Source: Porphyromonadaceae bacterium UBA7141
GTDB taxonomy: Bacteria > Bacteroidota > Bacteroidia > Bacteroidales > Muribaculaceae
Assembly (NCBI GenBank): GCA_002491945.1
Contig: DKWX01000003.1
Coordinates: forward strand, 1-22,473
DNA: 22,473 nucleotides
Reading direction: 5' to 3'
Position numbers and translations under genes: made by a program. Shown here piece by piece: positions 13,404 through 20,067 of the stretch. The notes under the pieces were generated by a model. The model did not search any database. It saw only the letters and a program-made list of their open reading frames with translations, and was not told the origin of the DNA. Every line of letters starts with the position of its first letter. Positions within the stretch are counted from its first letter, which is position 1.

Positions 13404-14693
13404 TTATGTAGTGCGGAGCATAAACGGAGACTCTGACGCCCCTACGGTGATGGCGTAAAGAAAATTGGAGCCTCCGGATGTGATACGGTATTTGCGGGCT
13501 ATGGCTTCGGGCGAAAGAGGATGGTTGCGGCTCACGATATTCAGTCGTTCCCCACGCAAAGTGTTCTTTCCGGCGTGGATGGATGCCACACGCATCACGC
13601 GTCCCGGAAAATCGGGATATCTGACAGTAGAAAACCATATATGGCAGTTACGCGAGGCCTTTAGCAACTCGGGGTACGCATCGGTCAAATACTGCCACGG
13701 ATGGCATTTCATCAGTGAGGAGTTTGGCTCGTAAATCCAAATGTCAGCATCTGAGGAGATGCGGGATGTTATCCACTCGGTGGATTCCACGAGAGGAATC
13801 CGGTCAGTGCGCTTTCGCATAGACGCCGGAATCCAGACACTCTGTATGGCAGCCGGATTGCCGTCGCCGGGATCGTCAATGATATTTATCGCATCGATAC
13901 CCTCGAATTCCGCTCCACGCCGGGCAATGACGAGTACTTCCTTGCACTCATTGCGAACGCTGACTATGGCAATCCGCAATGTACCCGGGAAAAGAGCGAG
14001 AGCCTTGTCGGGATCAATCATCGGTGAGTTCTTGATTATTACCGTCTCGGCCTTGTCGAGCAGGAGTTGCCATTGGCCTGTGACATCAGGAATACAGTCA
14101 GCCGGGTCATAGATGCGACGGTCGGTGGCGCTACGTCGGGCCGGATCTGCAAAGAGAATGTTGATGCTGTCGTCTTCACACCGTTTGAGAGCAAGCATGG
14201 AGTCATCATTAAGCACAATGGCCTTATCGAGTCCGAGTGTGGAAAGGTTGTGCCGTAGCACTTCTGCCTTCAGAGGGTCGATGTCGGATGCGATTGCACC
14301 GTCTCCCTTATCATTACAAATCGACGAAAGCATGCACATAAAGTCGATACCGAGTCCGGCGGTCATGTCGAATAGCCGGAGTTCGTGCGGCTTGTGAGTG
14401 ATATATTGAGAGGCGATCAGCGCATGCAGACGGCTGACCCAAAGGTGGGATGCCTGTTCCCCGGCCAGATGCGACGGGAAGAGGAAATCCGGATTGTCGG
14501 ACAGCAGCGTGCGGAATTTCGCGGCGAAGCGCCGACGGCATTCAATCTGAGTGATTGCAAATTCGAGCGACTCTCGCTGCGCGGGGGACAGGTCGCGGCG
14601 GCTGCAGAACCGTAGACGCAGCGACTGAGGGTCAGCATTAGAGTGCCGCGCAATAAACTCCAAATCAGTCTGCGGTATTAATGTATGAGGCAT
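13404..14693 (-). CDS. SAM-dependent methyltransferase with C-terminal THUMP-like domain (PG_1098 type)
   Basis: A 429-residue class I methyltransferase, probably acting on RNA. SAM-binding motif I is LFDMTAGLGIDFMCML (about 108-123), motif II DIDPLKAEVLRHN (about 142-154), and the motif IV position reads FADPARR (DPAR in place of NPPY). The C-terminal region (FPGRVMRVASIHAGKNTLRG ... ITSGGSNFLYAI) resembles the THUMP-like domain described for Porphyromonas PG_1098; this domain assignment is from memory. The exact substrate is unknown. The ATG at 14693 is chosen because an upstream start at 14735 would overlap the exonuclease gene. It begins 11 bp after the exonuclease stop, so the two are probably one operon. 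Confidence 0.85.
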   Translation of the reverse strand: MPHTLIPQTDLEFIARHSNADPQSLRLRFCSRRDLSPAQRESLEFAITQIECRRRFAAKFRTLLSDNPDFLFPSHLAGEQASHLWVSRLHALIASQYITHKPHELRLFDMTAGLGIDFMCMLSSICNDKGDGAIASDIDPLKAEVLRHNLSTLGLDKAIVLNDDSMLALKRCEDDSINILFADPARRSATDRRIYDPADCIPDVTGQWQLLLDKAETVIIKNSPMIDPDKALALFPGTLRIAIVSVRNECKEVLVIARRGAEFEGIDAINIIDDPGDGNPAAIQSVWIPASMRKRTDRIPLVESTEWITSRISSDADIWIYEPNSSLMKCHPWQYLTDAYPELLKASRNCHIWFSTVRYPDFPGRVMRVASIHAGKNTLRGERLNIVSRNHPLSPEAIARKYRITSGGSNFLYAITVGASESPFMLRTT

Positions 14694-14704
14694 GGTGAAT
14701 GTAA

Positions 14705-15199
14705 TCAGAGAATCTTCAGGGCTATCGCGGCGCATGCTTCGGCGTCAGCCAGCGCATGGTGATGACGGTCAAGAATATATCCGCATTGACGGGCCACAGT
14801 GGGGAGTTTGTGATTGGGGAGCAGTCGACCGAAGACACGGCGGGATGCCATGCAGGTGCAATGAAACTCAAAGTCGGGATAAGCCATACCGAATCTCTGA
14901 TATGCCGCGCGGAGACATCCTTCATCAAATCGGCTCCAATGTGCTACCAGCGGAAGATCCCCGATCAGCAGCAGGGCTTCTGACCATACTTCGGGGAAAA
15001 AGTCGGCATTCTCCGTATCTTCCGGATGAATGCCATGTACCGAGATATTGGCAGGATTGTAGTAATTAGGCTCAGGATGCACAAAGCGGTAGAATCGGTC
15101 GGTGATCTTGCCGTCGCGCACCACTATGACGCCGATGCTGCATATGCTTGAATAATGACGGTTGGCTGTCTCGAAATCTATTGCTGCAAAATCTTTCAT
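14705..15199 (-). CDS. DnaQ-like 3'-5' exonuclease (DEDDh family)
   Basis: A 164-residue exonuclease domain protein of the DNA polymerase III epsilon / RNase T superfamily. Motif ExoI has Asp8 and Glu10 (AIDFETAN), ExoII has Asp92 (AHWSRFDEG), and ExoIII has His147 and Asp152 (HHALADAEA), so all DEDDh residues are present. It hydrolyses nucleic acid from the 3' end with two metal ions. It is a stand-alone domain, shorter than many DnaQ proteins and without other domains. Pairing with the downstream methyltransferase suggests an RNA- or DNA-processing unit, but this is inference. Upstream lies an 8-bp palindrome CAACGTTG at about 15208 and then repeat copy D. Confidence 0.9.
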   Translation of the reverse strand: MKDFAAIDFETANRHYSSICSIGVIVVRDGKITDRFYRFVHPEPNYYNPANISVHGIHPEDTENADFFPEVWSEALLLIGDLPLVAHWSRFDEGCLRAAYQRFGMAYPDFEFHCTCMASRRVFGRLLPNHKLPTVARQCGYILDRHHHALADAEACAAIALKIL

Positions 15200-15292
15200 A
15201 ACTCAACAACGTTGCAGAGTCGGATATATTGGGGAATATACTATCGATTTTGCAATCTCCGGCGGAGGTCATCAACAGGAACTTTAGCAGAT

Positions 15293-15476
15293 TAAGTAAG
15301 AGTTCAAATTTAACCGACAGCAAAAGAAAGAGAATCGTTTATACAATCTGCGGTTCCTTTTGTCCGGGTCAGGCTTGTCGTTCAGTCGAATATGTTGATA
15401 TTCTCCTTCACTCCGCACCGGAATCGACTAAAAAAACAAGCCCGCATATTGTAAAAAAAATTTGAACACTTACCTA
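15293..15476 (+). repeat. Intergenic inverted-repeat element, copy D (full length)
   Basis: About 184 bp, the best-preserved copy. Left end TAAGTAAGAGTTCAAATTTA and right end AAATTTGAACACTTACCTA are inverted repeats. The interior includes GAATAT-GTTG-ATATTC and CTCCGCACCGGAATCGACTA, shared with copies A-C. It lies in the 429-bp gap between the divergently transcribed exonuclease and amidase genes. The remaining stretch 15477-15570 shows only a G/A-rich segment. Confidence 0.9.
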
Positions 15477-15570
15477 TGATGAGGTGTCAAAGAGGGTAGG
15501 AGGGGGCCGAAGAATGGGATGTAAGAATGGGATGGATACTTGCGGAGGTGCACTTTTTAAAAGAAATGGA

Positions 15571-15600
15571 TTGATGTTAGGAGATAAATTGCTAACTTTG
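15571..15600 (+). promoter_or_regulatory. Promoter of the amidase-MCE unit
   Basis: TTGA at 15571-15574 and TAACTTTG at 15593-15600 are an 18-bp-spaced pair close to the Bacteroidota -33/-7 consensus (TTTG / TAnnTTTG). The inferred start site near 15607 gives a leader of about 22 nt before the ATG at 15629. This is the best promoter match in the window. Confidence 0.65.
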
Positions 15601-15628
15601 CAAAATGTGCTAAAAGGCACTTGCAGTA

Positions 15629-17089
15629 ATGACTATAACTCGCAATAGATTTTATACAGTGGTGCTGGGCCTGATGCTTGCCGTATTGATGGCGGCCGGA
15701 CTCCCGGCTGTCGCGCTTGCAGCCCAGACGAAAGATTTTGTGGTGGTGCTCGATGCCGGTCATGGCGGCAAAGACCATGGCGCTATTGACAACGGTGTGA
15801 AAGAAAAGGATATCAACCTTGCCGTGGCTTTGCGTCTTGGGGAGCTGATAAAGAAGAAACTGAAGCACACTAAAGTGGTGTATACCCGTGATGATGACAC
15901 ATTCGTGTCACTTCAAGGGCGAGCCGATATAGCCAATAAGGCCAAAGGCGATCTATTCATATCCATCCATACCAACTCAGTGGATGCTAAAAACAAAAAC
16001 CGGCGTACTGTGGCCGGCGCCTCAGTATATACGCAGGGCAGCCACAAGGACGAGGCCAACCTTGCCGTGGCAAGGCGAGAGAACTCGGTAATAGAACTTG
16101 AAAACGGCTATGAGCAGAAATATGCAGGATTCGATCCCAATAAGGTGGAATCGTATATCATATTCGAGATGGCCGCCAAGCATAATCTCGCACAAAGCCA
16201 TCGGTTTGCCAAAAGCGCTCAGGACAACCTTGTAAAAATAGCCGGTAGAAAGAATCGAGGTGTGCATCAGGCGGGATTCTGGGTTCTTTGGGCAACATCG
16301 ATGCCTTCGGCATTGGTGGAACTTGACTTCATATGTAATCCGGAGTCTGCGAAATTTATGGGGTCGAAGAATGGCGTCGACAAGCTGGCGGAAGCTCTGT
16401 TTGAGGCCGTCAAAAAGTATGAGGAAAATTTCAGGCAGAAGCAGCGGATGCTTGCCAGGGCCGGAAGGGGTGACAAGTCGTCAGCCGGAGGTTTTGCAGT
16501 CGCCGTCAGGTCAGGCGTGACAGATGACGCGGCATCATTGGCACAGACAGCAGAAGCATCCGACTATCAGGCGTCGAACATGCAGAATTCCGTTGGCTCG
16601 TCAGATGTGGCCGTTGTGGCTGCCCGGGCGGTGGCCGGAGGCGAAAAAGACCTGAGTCATGCCAATCTAAAGGCTACAGTCAATCAGCGCCGTGCCTGTC
16701 ATGCAGCCGATGGACGCCGCCGTCGTTCGGCCACGGCACGCATTGCCTCGGAAGCAAGAGATCTGTCGGTTAATCATATACTCGTGGCTGAGGAGCTTAC
16801 AGAAGTCAGAGTTGTGGAAAATCCGGTGGATTTCAATGCGACGGCATCCGCAGAGACTCCGGTTGATAAAGAAGATAATAAGAAATCAGCAAAGAAAGCA
16901 AAAAAAGGGAAGAAGCCTCAAACCAATAATAAAAATAAAAAAGAGTCTGACAGCCGCGACAAGCGCCAATGGGTGGCTGAGGTGAATAAAATTTCAGCAC
17001 AAGAGAAGGCAGATAAGAAACGGGTGGCCGATGCTACAGCCAAGGCCGGGCGTGCAGGGAAACGCAAATCACTTAAAAGCAGTCGCTGA
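15629..17089 (+). CDS. N-acetylmuramoyl-L-alanine amidase (Amidase_3) with long basic tail
   Basis: A 486-residue periplasmic zinc amidase that cleaves the bond between MurNAc and L-Ala in peptidoglycan, usually in daughter-cell separation or remodelling. A signal peptide spans about 1-32 (VLGLMLAVLMAAGLPAVALA). The catalytic domain covers about 37-265, with zinc ligands His45 (DAGHGG), Glu59 (KEKDINL) and His114 (ISIHTNS), and the catalytic Glu231 (LVELDFICN). Residues after about 270 form an Ala/Ser/Lys-rich low-complexity tail with runs such as KKSAKKAKKGKK; no SPOR, LysM or other wall-binding domain is seen, so binding may be electrostatic. The MCE gene starts 63 bp downstream on the same strand, a probable operon. 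Confidence 0.93.
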   Translation: MTITRNRFYTVVLGLMLAVLMAAGLPAVALAAQTKDFVVVLDAGHGGKDHGAIDNGVKEKDINLAVALRLGELIKKKLKHTKVVYTRDDDTFVSLQGRADIANKAKGDLFISIHTNSVDAKNKNRRTVAGASVYTQGSHKDEANLAVARRENSVIELENGYEQKYAGFDPNKVESYIIFEMAAKHNLAQSHRFAKSAQDNLVKIAGRKNRGVHQAGFWVLWATSMPSALVELDFICNPESAKFMGSKNGVDKLAEALFEAVKKYEENFRQKQRMLARAGRGDKSSAGGFAVAVRSGVTDDAASLAQTAEASDYQASNMQNSVGSSDVAVVAARAVAGGEKDLSHANLKATVNQRRACHAADGRRRRSATARIASEARDLSVNHILVAEELTEVRVVENPVDFNATASAETPVDKEDNKKSAKKAKKGKKPQTNNKNKKESDSRDKRQWVAEVNKISAQEKADKKRVADATAKAGRAGKRKSLKSSR

Positions 17090-17152
17090 GTCAGAGTCGG
17101 ACGATAGACCGGAAAGATGCTTTTCAGATAAAACTTACATATTTGGATACAG

Positions 17153-18064
17153 ATGAAAAAGAAATTAGGCAAAGAGTTTATAATCGGATTGTCGGTAATA
17201 TTAGCGATAGGCGTACTGATAACCGGCATTGATTATCTAAAGGGAATAAATATCTTCCAGCCCACAAATTCATATGAAGTGTATTATAGCAATGCGGCAG
17301 GCCTGGAGAAGTCAGCTCCGGTAATGCTTAACGGCTTCAAGGTGGGTCTTGTGAGAGACGTATCTATTGATTATGCCAAGCCCGACAAAGTGAAAGTGGT
17401 GCTTGCGCTCGACAACTCGCTGCATCTACCCGAGGGTACTACTGCCCAGCTCGGTTCGACACTTCTAAGCGGAGCAATGATAAATCTGATAGTAGGCTCC
17501 GGACCCGGCGTCGTGGCACAGGGGAGTGTGTTGCCGGCCACAGAGTCGGCCGATATGATGACGGCTCTTCAGGAGGAAGTGCTGCCAGCCGTATCCGGGA
17601 TAATTCCCAAGATAGATTCCTTGTTATATAATCTCAATGTGCTTGTGGCAGATCCGGCTCTTCTCAGTTCAATCCAGCGCCTTGACGGAATCACCGGCAA
17701 TCTATATGCTGCATCCGGCAGCCTTAACAGTGCCGTAGGCGCAGTCAACGGTCAGCTTCCCGCAATAATGCGCAATGCCTCACATGCAAGTGTTCGCCTT
17801 GACACTATCGCTGACAATCTGGCGGCTCTGTCGGCCGATTTGCGCACACTTCCCCTCCAGCCTACGATGGCAAACGTGGAGCGAGTGACGGCAAACCTCG
17901 AAGCATTCTCCGCCCAGCTCAATAATCCGGAATCTACACTGGGACGTCTGACCACGGATCCGCAGCTTTACAATCAGCTCAACCGTGTGACCGCCGATGT
18001 CGACTCTCTCATTGTAGATATCAAGCGTAATCCGAAGCGTTATATATCGATTAAACTGTTGTAA
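17153..18064 (+). CDS. MCE/MlaD-domain lipid transport protein
   Basis: A 303-residue inner-membrane-anchored protein with one MCE domain, the substrate-binding subunit type of Mla-like ABC lipid transporters. An N-terminal helix (FIIGLSVILAIGVLITGIDY, about 9-28) anchors it. The MCE domain covers about 38-118 (NSYEVYYSNAAGL, APVMLNGFKVGLVRDV, TAQLGSTLLSGAMINL). A helical region of about 180 residues follows (repeated LNSAVGAVNGQLPAI-type heptads), likely periplasmic coiled coil. No MlaE permease or MlaF ATPase gene is adjacent, so the partners must lie elsewhere. It sits 63 bp after the amidase gene; this pairing is, from memory, common in Bacteroidota. An inverted repeat and a terminator follow. 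Confidence 0.9.
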   Translation: MKKKLGKEFIIGLSVILAIGVLITGIDYLKGINIFQPTNSYEVYYSNAAGLEKSAPVMLNGFKVGLVRDVSIDYAKPDKVKVVLALDNSLHLPEGTTAQLGSTLLSGAMINLIVGSGPGVVAQGSVLPATESADMMTALQEEVLPAVSGIIPKIDSLLYNLNVLVADPALLSSIQRLDGITGNLYAASGSLNSAVGAVNGQLPAIMRNASHASVRLDTIADNLAALSADLRTLPLQPTMANVERVTANLEAFSAQLNNPESTLGRLTTDPQLYNQLNRVTADVDSLIVDIKRNPKRYISIKLL

Positions 18065-18141
18065 ACTGCTTAGGATAATAGCGCAGTCAGGTAGCGATGA
18101 TATCCGCCGCAGTCAGAACGTAGGAAATACTTGCAAGAAGA

Positions 18142-18182
18142 AACAGTTCAAAATGCGTAGGAAGTGGGATTGTTGAACTGTT
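18142..18182 (+). other. 10-bp perfect inverted repeat after the MCE gene
   Basis: AACAGTTCAA and TTGAACTGTT separated by 21 nt, followed by ATATTTTC. It could be the 3' stem-loop of the amidase-MCE transcript or a protein site in the dnaA upstream region. The long loop makes it a weak terminator. Confidence 0.4.
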
Positions 18183-18265
18183 ATATTTTCAATAAACTCC
18201 GTGAAATAGGTCGCGAGAGGGGAATTTTATAAAACCCCCAAGTTTAGCAACTTATAAAAAAAAGG

Positions 18266-18291
18266 AAAAGTGCAAATTATTTTGCGCTTTT
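18266..18291 (+). terminator. Intrinsic terminator upstream of dnaA
   Basis: Stem AAAAGTGCAAA / TTTGCGCTTTT (one GU pair), loop TTAT, followed by an unbroken T-run to 18296. This is the classic form. It lies about 200 bp after the MCE stop and about 125 bp before the dnaA ATG, so it either ends the amidase-MCE transcript or attenuates a dnaA leader. The A/T-rich 18301-18320 stretch (TTATTTGTTATTTTG) probably contains the dnaA promoter but has no exact TAnnTTTG. No cluster of TTATCCACA DnaA boxes is visible in 18065-18414. Confidence 0.75.
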
Positions 18292-18414
18292 TTTTTCGCT
18301 TTTTTATTTGTTATTTTGTATTGTGAATGGAGCGCCCCTATCGGTTGCGCCTCTCTCAGACAAGCAGATTTACTCCGTGGGAAGGATAGGACTCTCCCGA
18401 AAAACCAAGAAACG

Positions 18415-19812
18415 ATGACTGACGAACTTCGGATGCAATGGCAGCAATGCTGCCGCTTCATACTCGACAATGTAGGCGAGACACGATTCAACACGTGGTT
18501 TGCCAAGACGAGTGCTGTGCGTCTGGAATCCGACAGCATAACTCTTCAGGTTCCATCGAATTACTTTGTGGAACTGTATGAGACGAATTATCTCAATCTG
18601 CTTCATGCGGCGTTAAAGAAAGTTTTCGGCCGTCCGCTTCAGATTTTCTATGAAGTTCAGATTCTTGCCGACCATGCGGACTCGAAAGTGACTCTTGGCG
18701 AATCGCGCGGCAGTGCCGTCATCTCAAGCAAGCTTGAGCGCAGCGGTGCGGCTCCGGTGGGTGCTGCCGCACAAACTCCCGGAGGCGCGAAATTCAACTC
18801 GCAGCTTAAAAAAGATTATAATTTCGAGAATTACTGCACCGGGCAGTCAAATCTGCTTGCTGTCACGATCGCCCAGAATATTGCGGGCAAGCCACGCAAT
18901 AACGACTTCAACCCATTCTTCCTCTATGGTGATGTAGGAATCGGAAAGACCCATCTTGTGCAGGCTATCGGCATTCGTGTGAAGGAACAGAATCCGAATG
19001 CAAAAGTGCTTTACACCACATCGCGTCAGTTTCAGCATCTTTATACGCAGGCTGTGATACGTAAGACAGTGCCGCAGTTTATCAACTGGTTCATGCAGAT
19101 GGACGTGCTGCTGCTCGACGACCTTCAGGAGATATCAGGAATGGTAAAGACCTCGGAGACGCTCTTCCCGATATTCAATCATCTTCACCAAAACGGGAAG
19201 CAGCTTGTATTCACCTGCGACCGTCCGCCTATGGAACTCGACGGGATAGCCGACCGCCTGATTGACAGGTTTAAATGGGGCCTGACCGAACGGCTCCCAC
19301 GTCCTGACGCAGAACTCCGCAAGAAGATACTCACGTTCAAGGCCAAGAAGGACGGACTTGACCTTCCGCAGGATGTGGTGGAGTATATTGCTGCCAATGC
19401 AGTGACTTCTGTCCGCGAGATAGAGGGAGTGGTGCGAGGCGTGCTGACACGCTCTATAAGCCTAAATGCGCCGATTACAGTAGAACTGGCACGCGAAGTG
19501 ATGAAGAATACTATTCATCTTGTGGAGAAAAAACCGGTCAACTTCGAAATGATTGTGGAGGCCACAGCCGACTACTATAAGCTTAATCCGGATGCCCTTT
19601 TCTCGAAGAACCGTATGCGCGATATCAATGATGCGCGTCAGGTGCTGATGTATCTCACGCATAAGCTTACCGGGCTGTCGAGCACCGTAATCGGCCGGAA
19701 ACTCAATCGCCAGCACGGCACTGTGCTGCATGGCATAGCCGCTGTGCAGGAGCGCCTCTCCGTAGTGCCCGAGATTGCCCGTGCTGTCGAAACCATTCAA
19801 GCTTCTCTCTGA
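18415..19812 (+). CDS. dnaA: Chromosomal replication initiator protein DnaA
   Basis: A 465-residue replication initiator that binds DnaA boxes and melts oriC. Domain I is at residues 1-85 (MQWQQCCRFILDNVGETRFN; TWFAKTSAV). A variable linker follows to about 130. The AAA+ domain III has Walker A GDVGIGKT (172-179) and Walker B LLLDD (232-236). The domain IV helix-turn-helix ends with VIGRKLNRQHGTVLHGIAAV, aligning to the DnaA signature but with NRQHGT in place of the common GRDHTT. The ATG at 18415 matches the conserved start; an ATG-less extension upstream lacks family resemblance. Adjacent genes are not the usual dnaN or recF, and no oriC-like box cluster is visible nearby. Confidence 0.96.
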   Translation: MTDELRMQWQQCCRFILDNVGETRFNTWFAKTSAVRLESDSITLQVPSNYFVELYETNYLNLLHAALKKVFGRPLQIFYEVQILADHADSKVTLGESRGSAVISSKLERSGAAPVGAAAQTPGGAKFNSQLKKDYNFENYCTGQSNLLAVTIAQNIAGKPRNNDFNPFFLYGDVGIGKTHLVQAIGIRVKEQNPNAKVLYTTSRQFQHLYTQAVIRKTVPQFINWFMQMDVLLLDDLQEISGMVKTSETLFPIFNHLHQNGKQLVFTCDRPPMELDGIADRLIDRFKWGLTERLPRPDAELRKKILTFKAKKDGLDLPQDVVEYIAANAVTSVREIEGVVRGVLTRSISLNAPITVELAREVMKNTIHLVEKKPVNFEMIVEATADYYKLNPDALFSKNRMRDINDARQVLMYLTHKLTGLSSTVIGRKLNRQHGTVLHGIAAVQERLSVVPEIARAVETIQASL

Positions 19813-19900
19813 CGGCCATCATCGGTCTTCATGAGTGGCACGAATCATATTTTCATGCGGCTGACTTCTCTCCTGTATCTCCGCCTAAACAGATTATACC

Positions 19901-19964
19901 TCAAGCCAATAAAAGCTCCGGCAAGAATGAGGAATCATTCTTGCCGGAGCTTTTATTGGCTTGA
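19901..19964. terminator. 30-bp perfect hairpin between dnaA and the TPR gene
   Basis: A perfect 30-bp stem (19901-19930 / 19935-19964) closed by a GGAA tetraloop, which has the GNRA form. Outer arm TCAAGCCAATAAAAGCTCCG. It lies between convergent genes and probably terminates both strands; the A/T part of the stem supplies a U-rich stretch for each direction. Confidence 0.8.
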
Positions 19965-20025
19965 CCGACCGGGCATAATCTGAGATGTGCAGGTCGCAAT
20001 CATGCCACCTCAGTGTATGTCGCGG

Positions 20026-20045
20026 GGAGGGGAAATTACCCCTCC
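20026..20045 (-). terminator. Possible second hairpin after the TPR gene
   Basis: GGAGGGG, loop AAATTA, CCCCTCC: a 7-bp GC-rich stem 22 bp past the TPR gene stop. No T-run follows on the minus strand. It may act together with the 30-bp hairpin. Confidence 0.4.
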
Positions 20046-20067
20046 AGAGCCGGCCCTTGGAGAGTAA

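Noticed and set aside
13766..13776. TTATCCACT, a near match to a DnaA box
   Set aside because: A single site inside the methyltransferase gene with no neighbours; expected by chance.
17..15476. CRISPR array from the recurring repeats
   Set aside because: Copies are kilobases apart, have long conserved interiors and inverted ends, and no spacers or cas genes are present.
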